Of a stretch of 64,000 nucleotides of DNA, positions 27,050 through 36,808 are shown in pieces. The DNA lies in contig NZ_LAHO01000002.1 in NCBI RefSeq assembly GCF_000987775.1, positions 310,001 to 374,000 on the forward strand, in the 5' to 3' direction. Under the pieces are notes generated by a model that worked only from the letters and a program-made list of their open reading frames with translations, made no database searches and was not told where the DNA came from. Position 1 is the stretch's first letter. Every line of letters starts with the position of its first letter. Source of the stretch: Arsukibacterium ikkense (GTDB lineage Bacteria; Pseudomonadota; Gammaproteobacteria; Enterobacterales; Alteromonadaceae). Both the position numbers and the translations under genes were made by a program.

Positions 27050-29155
27050 CTAGTTTTGCTGACCAATAACGCTGACAATTCGAATTTGTTTATCATCGGG
27101 AATTTCCTGATATGACAATACCCGTAAACCTGGAATAGTGTATTTCACGAATCGTGCCATAACTGTTCGTAAAATTCCTGACGTTAGCATTACCGCACTC
27201 TCGCCATTTAACTCCTGGTTCTGATGCGCTTCCTGCAGCGATTGCTGGATGCGGTCGGCCAGGCCTGGCTCTATGCCAGCGCCATCATTCCCTGCCGCCT
27301 GCATGGACTGATGCAGCATTTGTTCAAGCTCTGGCGCAAAAGTAATCACCGGTATTTCGCTCTTGCTGCCCACCACTTCCTGTACAATTAATCGACGCAG
27401 CGCTATCCGGCAAGCCGCCGTCAGCACATCCACATCCTGGCTTTTACTGCCATATTCCACCAGCGTCTGCACTATGGTGCGCATATCACGGATCGGCACC
27501 CCTTCCTGCAGCAGGTTTTGCAACACTTTCACCACTGTGGTCAGCTGCAGCATATCTGGCACCAGGCCCTCCACCAGTTTCGGCGAGTGCTTGGCCAGCA
27601 TATCCAGCAGATTCTGTACTTCTTCGTGGCCCAGTAAATTGGCTGCATTATTAGTTAAAATCTGGCTTAAATGGGTCGCGACCACCGTGGCAGCGTCTAC
27701 CACCGTATAGCCCAGGGTTTGCGCATGCTCCCGCTGATCTTTGGTTATCCACACCGCATCCAGGCCAAATGCCGGATCTTTAGTGGCAACCCCTTTAACC
27801 TGACCAAACACCTGGCCCGGGTTAATCGCCAGTTCGTTATCATGGCGCAGCTCCCCCTCACCGCTGGTCACCCCCATCAAGGCTACCCGGTAGCTGTTTG
27901 GTTCTAAATCCAGGTTATCCCGGATATGTACCGGTGGCACCAGAAAACCCAGCTCTTGCGACAGCTTTTTGCGCACGCCTTTGATCCGGTTCAGCAGCTC
28001 ACCGCCCTGAGCCTTGTCCACCAGCGGAATTAAACGGTAGCCTACTTCCAGGCCAATGGTATCGACCCCTTGCACATCGTCCCAGCCAATTTCTTTCACC
28101 GGTTGTATTTGGTTATCGCTGGCCGGTGCCGTGTTGCGGGTAACCAGCTCACTTTGCACCAATAAGGCTTTACGACGCATAAACCAGGCGGTAGTGCCAA
28201 TCAGCAGCGCCAGGCTTAGAAACGCAAAATGCGGCATACCCGGCACCACGCCCATTAGGGTTAACACACCGGCAGCAATAAACAACACATGGGTGTTGTC
28301 GCTCAGCTGTGCAGTCATTTGCTCGCCTAAGTCGCCCGATTTATTCTGACGGGTAACAATAATAGCGGTGCCGATAGATAACAATAACGAAGGAATTTGC
28401 GCCACCAAACCATCACCTATGGTTAGCAGAGTATAAATTTCCATAGCATCGCCGAAGCTTAAATTGTGCTGCAGCATGCCAATAAACAAACCACCAATTA
28501 AGTTGATCACCAGAATCACGATACCAGCGATAGCATCGCCTTTAACGAATTTACTGGCACCGTCCATTGAACCGTAAAAATCTGCCTCACTGGTCACTTC
28601 TTCCCGCCGGGTGCGGGCGTCATCCTGGGTAATCAGGCCAGAGTTTAAATCAGCATCAATCGCCATTTGTTTACCGGGCATCGCATCTAAAGTAAAACGG
28701 GCTGATACTTCGGCGATGCGGCCGGCACCTTTGGTCACCACCACAAAGTTGATAATGATCAGAATTAAAAACACCACGATACCCACCGCATAGTTACCGC
28801 CGATCACCACCGAGCCAAAAGCCTCAATCACTTTACCGGCGGCATCACCGCCGTTATGGCCTTCCAGTAACACCACCCGGGTACTGGCCACATTCAGCGC
28901 CAGCCGCATAATGGTTGCTACCAGTAACACACTAGGGAAAATACCGAAATCAAGCGGGCGCAGGGCATAAATAGTGACCAGCAACACTACCAAAGACAGG
29001 GCAATATTAAAGGAAAATAAGGTATCCAGCAGAATAGGTGGCAGCGGTAACACCACCATCGCCAACGCTGCCAGAATAAGCAGCGGCGTACCAAGCCCTT
29101 TCATAAAAGACAATTTTGATTTATCAAAGTTGTTGAAATACTGAATAAACTGCAT
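27050..29155 (-). CDS. flhA: Flagellar export apparatus protein FlhA
   Basis: Core export-gate subunit and receptor for chaperone-substrate complexes. The 701 residues begin with about eight membrane helices, including the FHIPEP-type loop (here ARFTLDAMPGKQMAIDADLNSGL). A large cytoplasmic domain follows (IPLVDKAQGGELLNRIKGVRKKLSQELG, GVPIRDMRTIVQTLVEYG). It is the first gene of the long flhA-to-DUF2802 operon and has a sigma-54 promoter 50 bases upstream. Confidence 0.96.
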   Translation of the reverse strand: MQFIQYFNNFDKSKLSFMKGLGTPLLILAALAMVVLPLPPILLDTLFSFNIALSLVVLLVTIYALRPLDFGIFPSVLLVATIMRLALNVASTRVVLLEGHNGGDAAGKVIEAFGSVVIGGNYAVGIVVFLILIIINFVVVTKGAGRIAEVSARFTLDAMPGKQMAIDADLNSGLITQDDARTRREEVTSEADFYGSMDGASKFVKGDAIAGIVILVINLIGGLFIGMLQHNLSFGDAMEIYTLLTIGDGLVAQIPSLLLSIGTAIIVTRQNKSGDLGEQMTAQLSDNTHVLFIAAGVLTLMGVVPGMPHFAFLSLALLIGTTAWFMRRKALLVQSELVTRNTAPASDNQIQPVKEIGWDDVQGVDTIGLEVGYRLIPLVDKAQGGELLNRIKGVRKKLSQELGFLVPPVHIRDNLDLEPNSYRVALMGVTSGEGELRHDNELAINPGQVFGQVKGVATKDPAFGLDAVWITKDQREHAQTLGYTVVDAATVVATHLSQILTNNAANLLGHEEVQNLLDMLAKHSPKLVEGLVPDMLQLTTVVKVLQNLLQEGVPIRDMRTIVQTLVEYGSKSQDVDVLTAACRIALRRLIVQEVVGSKSEIPVITFAPELEQMLHQSMQAAGNDGAGIEPGLADRIQQSLQEAHQNQELNGESAVMLTSGILRTVMARFVKYTIPGLRVLSYQEIPDDKQIRIVSVIGQQN

Positions 29156-29204
29156 GGCGTACCTAACAAATTATTGGCGCAAAATGCGGACTCTGGGCAA
29201 TAAC

Positions 29205-29220
29205 AGCAAAAACCATTCCA
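29205..29220 (-). promoter_or_regulatory. Sigma-54 promoter of the flhA operon
   Basis: Minus strand TGGAAT-GGTTT-TTGCT: the invariant GG and GC are spaced by exactly 10 bases and the -12 box is perfect. It lies between the flhB/flhA hairpin and the flhA start, giving an expected leader of about 40 bases. In Vibrio flhA is likewise FlrC/sigma-54 dependent. Confidence 0.75.
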
Positions 29221-29232
29221 TAACTGAGATAT

Positions 29233-29290
29233 AAAAAGGGGTCGGAGCTATTTATCTGTTTTACTCGATAAATAGCTCCGACCCCTTTTT
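29233..29290. repeat. Perfect 24-bp hairpin, terminator or REP-like element, between flhB and flhA
   Basis: Arms 29233-29256 and 29267-29290 are exact reverse complements (24 of 24) around a 10-base loop. The outer part reads AAAAAGGGGTCGGAGCT and its complement ends in a T-run on either strand, so it can terminate transcription in both directions. The GGGGTCGGAGC core resembles palindromes of the GGGGTCAGAGTC type associated with REP-associated tyrosine transposases. No transposase gene is present and I found no second copy in this window. Confidence 0.8.
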
Positions 29291-29332
29291 ACTTAACTGA
29301 ATATTGCAAAGGGATAGCGGCTAAAGAGAGTG

Positions 29333-30463
29333 TTAGTGGCGGTAATCTGCGGGGATAGGTAGCTCTTTAGCCAGGGTTTTCGGCCGGCTGCCTTTGCCTT
29401 TTTTGTACATTTTCAGTTGATACACATACGCCAATACCTGGGCAACGGCAGCAAACAGTTGCTCGGGAATGGGATGATCCAGTTCAGTGGTATAAAAAAT
29501 AGACCGCGCCAATGCCGGTGATTCAATTACCGGCACTTTATGTTCATTACCAATTTTACGAATATGCATCGCTACTTCATCCACGCCCTTGGCAACCACC
29601 ACTGGCGCCCGGAATTTGCCCTGGTCGTATTTTAACGCCACAGCAAAGTGAGTGGGGTTGGTGACGATAACATCGGCGGTGGGTACTTCCTGCATCATCC
29701 GTTTCATCGACATCTGCATTTGAGTGCGTCGAATACGGGCTTTTATTTCCGGACTACCCTCAGAGTTTTTATGTTCGTCTTTAATTTCCTGCAGGCTCAT
29801 TTTCAGCTGCTTAATGTGGTTCCACTTTTGGTAAGGCGCATCCACCAAGGCAATAATAGAAATGCTGCTGCAAAGCCCCAGAAAAAGCCAGGCCAGCACA
29901 TAGAGTGCAGATTCGATATTGTTTGGCTCGCTCATTAGCGACAGCGCCATAATGTCCATAAAAAACAGTTTTAACAACAAATAAGCCACGGTTACCACCA
30001 CGGCCACTTTTAAAATACTTTTGCCCAGCTCTACCAGTGCCTGCAGGCCAAACATCCGCTTAAAGCCTTTTAGCGGACTCATTTTACTGGCTTTGGGCCC
30101 CGCAGCCTGCCAACTGAAATTAAACCCGCCCAGTAAACAGTTACCCACAAAAGCGGCCACCAGAATAAAACCAAAGATAGCGGCCAATGGCGGTATCAGC
30201 TCTTTGCCGACTTCGCTCCAGGCGGTAAACATGGAGTTGGTTTCAAACATATCTTTCTGATCCAGCCGCAACATCCGCTGACCAACGTTCAGCACGCCAA
30301 CGGCCAGCATTTTGCCAAACATCAGCATCGCCGCTGCGCTTGAGATCAAAACAAAAGCCGTGCCAAGGTCTTTTGAGCGGGCGATCTGACCCTTTTCCGC
30401 TGCGTCTTGCAGCTTCTTGGGCGTGGGCTGTTCGGTCTTTTCGGCGCCGGAATCTTCTGCCAT
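29333..30463 (-). CDS. flhB: Flagellar export apparatus protein FlhB
   Basis: Export-gate subunit that switches substrate specificity from rod/hook to filament. The 376 residues comprise four membrane helices in the first 210 residues and a cytoplasmic domain with the self-cleaving NPTH in VIVTNPTHFAVALKY. The N-terminal AEDSGAEKTEQPTPKKLQDAAEKGQ is family-diagnostic. It is the last gene of the fliK-to-flhB unit, followed by the hairpin at 29233. Confidence 0.96.
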   Translation of the reverse strand: MAEDSGAEKTEQPTPKKLQDAAEKGQIARSKDLGTAFVLISSAAAMLMFGKMLAVGVLNVGQRMLRLDQKDMFETNSMFTAWSEVGKELIPPLAAIFGFILVAAFVGNCLLGGFNFSWQAAGPKASKMSPLKGFKRMFGLQALVELGKSILKVAVVVTVAYLLLKLFFMDIMALSLMSEPNNIESALYVLAWLFLGLCSSISIIALVDAPYQKWNHIKQLKMSLQEIKDEHKNSEGSPEIKARIRRTQMQMSMKRMMQEVPTADVIVTNPTHFAVALKYDQGKFRAPVVVAKGVDEVAMHIRKIGNEHKVPVIESPALARSIFYTTELDHPIPEQLFAAVAQVLAYVYQLKMYKKGKGSRPKTLAKELPIPADYRH

Positions 30464-30475
30464 GCTCAGCCTCCT

Positions 30476-31249
30476 TTAACAACCAATCAGCCGGCAGCTG
30501 TAATCTATTGCGTGCTGCCATTGCTTTTCGTAGTGGAATAAAAAAGTGTCCAGGGTCAGCCACAAAATCAGCAAACCTGACAACATGGTAATGGGGAAAC
30601 CTATTGAGAATATATTAAGCTGGGGTGCGGCCCGGGTCATGATACCGAAAGATAAATTCACTACCAGCATTGACACTATTGGCGCCAACGCAATGGCCAG
30701 GGCGGTGGCAAACATCCAGCCACCGAACTCAATTATGGTCCAGTAACTGGTAACTTCCCACCACTGGCCATTTATCGGCAAGGTGTCGAAGCTGAACACC
30801 AGCATCTGCATCATGATCAAATGCCCATTAAAAACAAAAAATAATAAGGTGGCTAAAATCAGATAAAACTGGCCAATGGCCGGCACACTAACTCCACTGG
30901 ACGGGTCAGCCATTGACGCAAAAGCCAGGCCGGTTTGCGTCGCCAGTAGCTGGCCGGCCAGCACAAAGGTGGTAATAAACATCTGCGAAATAAAACCCAG
31001 CGCAAAACCAATCATGATCTGGAAAAACACTTCCATAACCATGGCAGCCGACATCAGATCCGGTGGCGTAACCGGCGGGATCATCGGCATTATCACCAAG
31101 GTTATCATCACCACCAGGCCGGTTTTAATGCGCATTGGAATATTACGGGCACCGAGGCCTGCCATAATCATCAGCATGCCGGTTACCCGACACAGCGGCA
31201 GCAGAAAATCTGCGATGCCCTGCATTAAGGTCGCCAGCGGGAATTCCAT
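30476..31249 (-). CDS. fliR: Flagellar export apparatus protein FliR
   Basis: Inner-membrane component that, with FliP and FliQ, forms the helical export gate. It is 257 residues with six hydrophobic segments; motifs include FLLPLCRVTGMLMIMAGLGARNIPMRIKTGL and VPAIGQFYLILATLLFFVFNGHL. The start overlaps the fliQ stop by one base, and flhB follows 12 bases later. Confidence 0.95.
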   Translation of the reverse strand: MEFPLATLMQGIADFLLPLCRVTGMLMIMAGLGARNIPMRIKTGLVVMITLVIMPMIPPVTPPDLMSAAMVMEVFFQIMIGFALGFISQMFITTFVLAGQLLATQTGLAFASMADPSSGVSVPAIGQFYLILATLLFFVFNGHLIMMQMLVFSFDTLPINGQWWEVTSYWTIIEFGGWMFATALAIALAPIVSMLVVNLSFGIMTRAAPQLNIFSIGFPITMLSGLLILWLTLDTFLFHYEKQWQHAIDYSCRLIGC

Positions 31250-31518
31250 TAACTCACCACTGTCGGAATGCTAAGAATAAGTTCCTGGGTGTAATCCATA
31301 ATGACCCGCACCAGCCAGTGACCGCCAAAAATCAGTGCCAGTAAAGTAACAATTAACCGTGGTAAAAAGCTTAAGGTTTGTTCGTTAATCGAGGTAGCCG
31401 CCTGAAACACCGCCACAATTAAACCGACAAACAACGAGGGCAGGATTATCGCGCTCACCAGCAGGATGACGATAAACAGCGCATCACGCAATACATCGAC
31501 AAAAACCTCCGGGCTCAT
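31249..31518 (-). CDS. fliQ: Flagellar export apparatus protein FliQ
   Basis: Small two-helix export-gate subunit of 89 residues, the standard length. It contains [37 protein letters not shown], the conserved helix-loop that wraps around FliP/FliR. It overlaps fliP by four bases and fliR by one. Confidence 0.95.
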   Translation of the reverse strand: MSPEVFVDVLRDALFIVILLVSAIILPSLFVGLIVAVFQAATSINEQTLSFLPRLIVTLLALIFGGHWLVRVIMDYTQELILSIPTVVS

Positions 31519-32258
31519 GTTCCTACCCCATAACTGGTGGCCAGGGTGCCCATCACTAAAATCCAGCCGTCAACCAGTACAAACATCATTAACTTAAACG
31601 GCAACGAGATTATCATCGGCGACAACATCATCATCCCCATCGCCATCAGGACGCTGGCTACCACCAGGTCAATGATCAGAAAAGGAATAAACAACATAAA
31701 ACCAATTTGAAAAGCAGTTTTCAGTTCACTGGTGATAAAGGCTGGGATCACTACCGTAAGCGGATAATCCTGCGGTTGTTCCAGTACTTCAATGCCGGCG
31801 ATCTGGGCAAAGGTATCTAAATCTTTGATCCGGGTATGGTGCAGCATAAAGCCTTTAATGGGCACTATGGCAGCGTCAAACGCCTGCACCGGGGTAATCG
31901 ATTCATCCAGATAGGGTTGAATAGCCTGCTCATGAACCGTTTTGAATACCGGCGCCATGATAAAGAAAGTCAGAAACAGGGTAATACCGATTAATATCTG
32001 ATTTGATGGCGTTTGCTGTAAGCCAATGGCCTGGCGCAAAATGGCCAGCACCACGATGATCCGGGTGAAGCTGGTCATCATAATAACCATAGCCGGAATA
32101 AAACTCAGCATGGTCATCAACGCCAGTACCTGCAGCGTGACACTGTATTGCTGCGAACCGTCCGGGCCGGTGGTAACGGTCAGTGCCGACATTACAGTAT
32201 TGTCGGCCAGCACCGGGGAGCTGAGCAACAGCAACAACAAACACAGCAATCGCAACAT
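31515..32258 (-). CDS. fliP: Flagellar export apparatus protein FliP
   Basis: Main pore-forming subunit of the export gate. The 247 residues include a cleavable signal peptide (about 1-18), [44 protein letters not shown] and the C-terminal [17 protein letters not shown]. It is positioned seven bases after fliO and overlaps fliQ by four. Confidence 0.96.
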   Translation of the reverse strand: MLRLLCLLLLLLSSPVLADNTVMSALTVTTGPDGSQQYSVTLQVLALMTMLSFIPAMVIMMTSFTRIIVVLAILRQAIGLQQTPSNQILIGITLFLTFFIMAPVFKTVHEQAIQPYLDESITPVQAFDAAIVPIKGFMLHHTRIKDLDTFAQIAGIEVLEQPQDYPLTVVIPAFITSELKTAFQIGFMLFIPFLIIDLVVASVLMAMGMMMLSPMIISLPFKLMMFVLVDGWILVMGTLATSYGVGT

Positions 32259-32265
32259 AAAAAAC

Positions 32266-32799
32266 TTACTTTTTCAGGAATGATTGCAACTGTGTATGAA
32301 AGTCTGATGCCAACTTTGTTTCAGGAAGGGAACTTTCTAACTCAAACAACATATTGATGCTTTGTGGTGTCACCCCCAGCACCCGTTGTTTACCTTGTAT
32401 TTCAATAACTAACAGGCGTTCTCGCTGGCCTAGTGGCACCGAGCAAATAACTTTCACATGCTGGCTGCCTGGCAGGCGCATTGTCAATTTTTTGAATATC
32501 CAGCCAAGCACCAGCACCAATAACAGCACTGACGCCAGAGAAATGGCGATTTTACCCAGGCTGATACCACTGCTATTACTTCGCTGGGCAGCGGCTTCTG
32601 TGCGCTGAAACGGCACAGCCGGCCGCGGTTCCGCTTTTAACTCAGGCTCAGGCTCAACAGCAAGCTCGCTTTGTGACGCAGCGGCAACACCCTGCTCAGC
32701 CACTGCGGGCTCTGCAGCGCTGCCAGTTTGCTCAGCCTGCAACGGCGCGGTCAGTGACAACAGCAGGGTCATCACCACTATGTTTAATAATGGCTGCAT
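32266..32799 (-). CDS. fliO: Flagellar protein FliO
   Basis: Scaffold that helps assemble the FliP ring. The 177 residues have a signal-like hydrophobic N-terminus (about 4-22), a Glu/Ala/Pro-rich periplasmic stretch, one membrane helix ([19 protein letters not shown]) and a FliO cytoplasmic domain ([32 protein letters not shown]). It overlaps fliN by one base. Confidence 0.92.
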   Translation of the reverse strand: MQPLLNIVVMTLLLSLTAPLQAEQTGSAAEPAVAEQGVAAASQSELAVEPEPELKAEPRPAVPFQRTEAAAQRSNSSGISLGKIAISLASVLLLVLVLGWIFKKLTMRLPGSQHVKVICSVPLGQRERLLVIEIQGKQRVLGVTPQSINMLFELESSLPETKLASDFHTQLQSFLKK

Positions 32800-33191
32800 T
32801 AGCGTAACTTTTTAATCCGTTCAATCTGGCTGATAACATCGGTTAAACGAATACCAAACTTATCATTCACCACCACCACTTCGCCATGGGCGATTAAGGT
32901 ACCATTGACCAGCACATCCAGGGGTTCACCGGCTACCCGCTCCAGCTCAACCACGGATCCCTGATTTAGCTGCAGCAGATTGCGGATACTGATTTTTGCC
33001 CGGCCCACTTCCATTGAGATCGTAACCGGAATATCCAAAATGGTATCCAGCTTACGCTGTTCATCAACGGTGATACTGGCTTTTTCATCCTTTAATTCTT
33101 CCAAATCAACGGCTTTTGCCGCATCATCTTCGCCTTCTGCCTCCGCCATGGCCGCGGCCCATTCGTCCATTGTGTCTTTATCATCTGCCAT
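32799..33191 (-). CDS. fliN: Flagellar motor switch protein FliN
   Basis: C-ring protein. The 130 residues carry an acidic N-terminal extension (about 55 residues) and the SpoA domain: ILDIPVTISMEVGRAKISIRNLLQLNQGSVVELE, PLDVLVNGTLIAHGEVVVVNDKFGIRLTDVIS. It lies four bases after fliM. Confidence 0.96.
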   Translation of the reverse strand: MADDKDTMDEWAAAMAEAEGEDDAAKAVDLEELKDEKASITVDEQRKLDTILDIPVTISMEVGRAKISIRNLLQLNQGSVVELERVAGEPLDVLVNGTLIAHGEVVVVNDKFGIRLTDVISQIERIKKLR

Positions 33192-33195
33192 TATG

Positions 33196-34284
33196 TTACC
33201 CTCTGTCCCGCTCTGTTAAATTAAGATCGGCTTCTAATTCTGAAATATCTGCATCGCTGTCTAAGCGACGGCCACCTTTGGTAAAGACATGCAACTCTGA
33301 TTTAGCCGATTCTGGCCGCCGGATTTTTTCGGTAATTTTCAATGCCACACTGTCACGTGAGCGGCCCAGTTTCGCCCGGTAGGTTGGTAAGTCTTCGATT
33401 AGCACGGTAATATGCTCTGGAATTTCTACCGGGATAATATCGCCGGCTTTCAGCTCCATCACTTCCCGTAATGTTAAATCCACATCGAGCATTTTGGTCG
33501 ACAAATCGACCTTAACATCCATAATTTCGTCGCGCAGTGCCTTACTCCAGCGTAAATCGGTGTCTTCTTTATCACTCTGTACGCCGGCATCCAGTAACTC
33601 ACGAATAGGCTCCAGCATGGAATAGGGCAATGCCACATGAAAATCGCCGCCGCCACCATCCAGTTCAATATGAAACGAGCTAATCACGACCACTTCGGTC
33701 GGGCTGACAATATTGGCCATGGCCGGGTTAACTTCAGAATCCAGATATTCAAATGAGACGTCCATCACCGGCGCCCAGGCTTCTTTATAATCCTCAAATA
33801 TCAGCTTAAGCAGCATTTGAATGATCCGACGCTCGGTCGGGGTAAACTCGCGGCCTTCAATTTTGGCATGGTAGCGCCCATCACCACCAAAAAAGTTATC
33901 CACCAGAATAAACACTAACCGTGCTTCCATGGTAATAAGACCTGTGCCTTTTAGCGGCCGGAAACGCACCATATTCAAACTGGTTGGCACAAACAAGGTA
34001 TGCACATACTCGCCAAACTTAATCATCTGTACGCCGTTTATCGACACCTCAGCAGTACGGCGCATCATATTAAACAGGCTAATTCGCATATGACGGGCAA
34101 ACCTTTCGTTCACCATCTCCAGAGTGGGCATGCGGCCACGGACAATCCGATCCTGCGATGAGAAATCGTATTCCATGGTTGAGCGGCCACGGCCGTCTCC
34201 ACCGTCGTCTATTTCTTCTTCTTCGACGTCGTCAACACCATGTAACAGCGCATCTATTTCATCTTGCGACAATAAATCGGTCAC
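33196..34284 (-). CDS. fliM: Flagellar motor switch protein FliM
   Basis: C-ring protein that binds CheY-P. The 362 residues begin with the CheY-binding peptide LLSQDEIDALLHGV (residues 4-17). The middle domain contains EMVNERFARHMRISLFNMMRR and TGLITMEARLVFILVDNFFGG, and the C-terminal SpoA domain DLTLREVMELKAGDIIPVEIPEHI. It follows fliL by 12 bases. Confidence 0.97.
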   Translation of the reverse strand: MTDLLSQDEIDALLHGVDDVEEEEIDDGGDGRGRSTMEYDFSSQDRIVRGRMPTLEMVNERFARHMRISLFNMMRRTAEVSINGVQMIKFGEYVHTLFVPTSLNMVRFRPLKGTGLITMEARLVFILVDNFFGGDGRYHAKIEGREFTPTERRIIQMLLKLIFEDYKEAWAPVMDVSFEYLDSEVNPAMANIVSPTEVVVISSFHIELDGGGGDFHVALPYSMLEPIRELLDAGVQSDKEDTDLRWSKALRDEIMDVKVDLSTKMLDVDLTLREVMELKAGDIIPVEIPEHITVLIEDLPTYRAKLGRSRDSVALKITEKIRRPESAKSELHVFTKGGRRLDSDADISELEADLNLTERDRG

Positions 34285-34296
34285 GATTGCTCACTC

Positions 34297-34827
34297 TTAT
34301 TGCATAACAAAACTGGTGAAAAGCACTTCTTCCACCACCACTGTGCCACTCACTTCCAGCAAAGCTTGTTGTAAGTCACTTAACGCTTTGTTTTTTACAG
34401 CATCTTTGCCCGTTGTCGTAACCAGCTCGTCCGCGTTGGCACTACTGAATGATGCCAGCAGGCTGGCTTCAATTAACGGAATATGCCTAAGCGCCAGCGT
34501 CTCATTGTTTTTGCCACGTACCAGTAGCTGGACTTTAATTTGTACCAGACGATCACGCGATGAGCCGGGTACGTTAAAAACAAAAGGTCTTGGTAATGCG
34601 ACATACAGGGCGTTACCTTCTGGCCCAGTGGGCCGGCCACTATCCGCTGCCGGGTTGACCCCTGAGCCTTGAAAATCAGTCTCAGCCTGAGAGCTGTCAG
34701 CGCCCAGAAAATAGAAAAAGGCACCGCCTGCCAGTATCAGCACAACTAACACGGCCCCTGCCAGCAGCAGAATTTTTTTTATGCCGCCTGTTTTTTCACC
34801 GAGCTTTAAATCGCCGTCAGCTGCCAT
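34297..34827 (-). CDS. fliL: Flagellar basal body-associated protein FliL
   Basis: Single-span protein near the stator that stabilises motor torque. The 176 residues have a membrane helix at about 17-39 and a periplasmic SPFH-like domain containing YVALPRPFVFNV and HIPLIEASLLASFSSANADEL, ending in LFTSFVMQ as FliL proteins do. The segment after the helix is Ser/Gly/Pro-rich. Confidence 0.93.
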   Translation of the reverse strand: MAADGDLKLGEKTGGIKKILLLAGAVLVVLILAGGAFFYFLGADSSQAETDFQGSGVNPAADSGRPTGPEGNALYVALPRPFVFNVPGSSRDRLVQIKVQLLVRGKNNETLALRHIPLIEASLLASFSSANADELVTTTGKDAVKNKALSDLQQALLEVSGTVVVEEVLFTSFVMQ

Positions 34828-34915
34828 CTGTACTCCGTTATCTTGCTAAGTTGGGCTATTATGCTCACTGGCCCATACTAATGTAAATTGTTAATCTGCC
34901 AGGCGAGGCCGTATA

Positions 34916-36724
34916 TCAGGCATAATAGTCTACCAGTCGCTCACTAAGCTTAACCTCTAACTGGACAGCTGTCGCCTGCTCATCAGCATGGGGCTGCCCA
35001 TCCTGACCATGGCGACCATTACCTGCAGCCTGCCCCTGGCTTTCCCCCTGGCGTTGCTGCTGTACCTGGCCTTCACCTAACTGAATTCCCTGCTGCTGCA
35101 GCATTTCCCGCAGCCTGGGCATCTGTTGCTCTAATAACTCTTTGGCGTGCTGTTGCTGCACAATAAACTGCACAGATGCCTGTTCCTGCTGCAGATTCAC
35201 CCGGATTTGCATCTGGCCCAAATCTGCCGGGTCAAGCCTGATCTCAGCAATCTGAATATTTTGTCGCACCATCAGGTTAATGCGCTCTTTCAGTTGTCCG
35301 GCGGCATGTTGCTCCAGCAAGTTAACCTGCTTTAACTGCTCCGTTAGTGTTTTAGCCGCCCCCTGAGTTTTTGCCCTTTCTGCCGACTGCTGTGCAGTCG
35401 CTATAGTCGCCGCATCAAGCCTGGCTGCAACCACGTCGGCCTGAGCCTGAGCTGGCACACTAAAACTGCTGTTAAACGCGGTGAGCGTCACATCAGACCG
35501 GGTTATGCCTGACAAAGCAGCATCAATCCTGGCAGCGGGCTCGCTTTGCTCAGTATTGGCTGGCGAGGTTTGTTTGGCCTGAGCAGCCGCTGTTAGTGAT
35601 CCACCAGCTTGCTGCTGTTTTGCTTTAGCCGCATCAGACAGCAGCGCCAGAGTAGCCTGCGCACTGGCTGGCAGGTCATCACTGCCAGGTTTTGCGGCCA
35701 GTCTGGCCTCAACCCCGTCAAAAATGGTGGTGGCGGGGCGCAATGAACCGGCAACGGCAACCTGCTGCGTTGCCTGCTCGGCAGGGTGTTGCAGACCAGC
35801 AACCTTTTGCTGTGGCAGATCAGTCGATTGCCTTGCCAGCAGCATATTATCAACCGCCGCTGCCAGATTAGCAGTATCCGCGTTATCTGTTGCCAATGCC
35901 TGTTTGGGCATACTGCCCTGCAGCTGAGCAGACATTTGTTGTGCCTTAGCAGCTTCACTGCCAGTGGCAGGCTGAGCAAGTTTTTCACCGCCCTCTGGCC
36001 TACCTGCAGCTGAAATAAGGGTAGCGCTGGCGGCTTGTTCCACTGCCGCTGCCCGGCCTTCGTTAGCATCCGTCGCAGCTGTGATTGCTCTGCTACCGTT
36101 ACCTGCAGGCTCTTGCTCAGTGAAAAGTTGCGTTAACTCCGCTGCGCTTGCCGCCTTGCTGGCCTTCAGCCGTTGCTGTCCGGTTAAGTTGACGTCAGGC
36201 GCAGCAGCCTCGCTGTCAACATCGCTGCCTTGGTCATTGTCGGCGTCAAGCTCGGCGGGTTCAGGATAAGCCGGTAAAATAAACCACTCCCCTTTTATCC
36301 CAACTTTAACATCAGCCAACACCATACCGCGCCCTGAAGCGTGTTCATTTGCCTGAGTTGCCAGCTGCTGCCGGGTCTGGCTGGCCTGATCCAGCAAGCC
36401 TAACAGTGACGCCGCTTCGGTGTCATCCAGCGCTGCCAGCTCAGCTTCTGGAGGTATTACCGGGGGCAAGCTGATTTCCGGACGTCCCGCTTGCGTTGGC
36501 TCAAGGCTCGCTGCCTGCTTGCTTTTAGTCATAAAACTAAAAGCGGCAAAACTTTGCCTGCCAGCAGTTTGCTGGTCGCCTGACTGATGCAACAACCGGC
36601 TAAAGCCACCATCGGTATGGCTGTTATCCGCGGCAGGATCCAGCTCATTCAAAGCAGACTCAGCGCCGTTGGCGACAGGTCCGGGGCTTAAGAAAGATAG
36701 TGACAACAATGGATTCATCTGCAA
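34916..36724 (-). CDS. fliK: Flagellar hook-length control protein FliK
   Basis: Exported molecular ruler that triggers FlhB switching. The 602 residues have an Ala/Gln-rich N-terminal 450 residues with low complexity. The conserved C-terminal domain is LKERINLMVRQNIQIAEIRLDPADLGQMQIRVNLQQEQASVQFIVQQQHAKELLEQQMPRLREMLQQQGIQLG, split here only by description. A Gln-rich tail follows. It begins the fliK-to-flhB unit after an 84-base gap from fliJ that has a weak sigma-54-like element. Confidence 0.93.
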   Translation of the reverse strand: MQMNPLLSLSFLSPGPVANGAESALNELDPAADNSHTDGGFSRLLHQSGDQQTAGRQSFAAFSFMTKSKQAASLEPTQAGRPEISLPPVIPPEAELAALDDTEAASLLGLLDQASQTRQQLATQANEHASGRGMVLADVKVGIKGEWFILPAYPEPAELDADNDQGSDVDSEAAAPDVNLTGQQRLKASKAASAAELTQLFTEQEPAGNGSRAITAATDANEGRAAAVEQAASATLISAAGRPEGGEKLAQPATGSEAAKAQQMSAQLQGSMPKQALATDNADTANLAAAVDNMLLARQSTDLPQQKVAGLQHPAEQATQQVAVAGSLRPATTIFDGVEARLAAKPGSDDLPASAQATLALLSDAAKAKQQQAGGSLTAAAQAKQTSPANTEQSEPAARIDAALSGITRSDVTLTAFNSSFSVPAQAQADVVAARLDAATIATAQQSAERAKTQGAAKTLTEQLKQVNLLEQHAAGQLKERINLMVRQNIQIAEIRLDPADLGQMQIRVNLQQEQASVQFIVQQQHAKELLEQQMPRLREMLQQQGIQLGEGQVQQQRQGESQGQAAGNGRHGQDGQPHADEQATAVQLEVKLSERLVDYYA

Positions 36725-36773
36725 CTCCTGGCGGTATGGTGGTGCGCCGGTTATTCGCTATTTAGAATAAATA

Positions 36774-36789
36774 TACAAAAATCACGCCA
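36774..36789 (-). promoter_or_regulatory. Weak sigma-54-like element before fliK
   Basis: Minus strand TGGCGT-GATTT-TTGTA has a good -24 box and correct spacing, but the -12 box has GT where GC is nearly invariant. It sits 50 bases before the fliK start, in the fliJ-fliK gap. The position is right for a second promoter; the mismatch makes it uncertain. Confidence 0.35.
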
Positions 36790-36808
36790 GTTTTATAATA
36801 AGCCGGTA

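Noticed and set aside
34124..34672. Plus-strand 182-codon frame across fliM and fliL starts
   Set aside because: Ser/Thr-rich shadow spanning two genuine genes.
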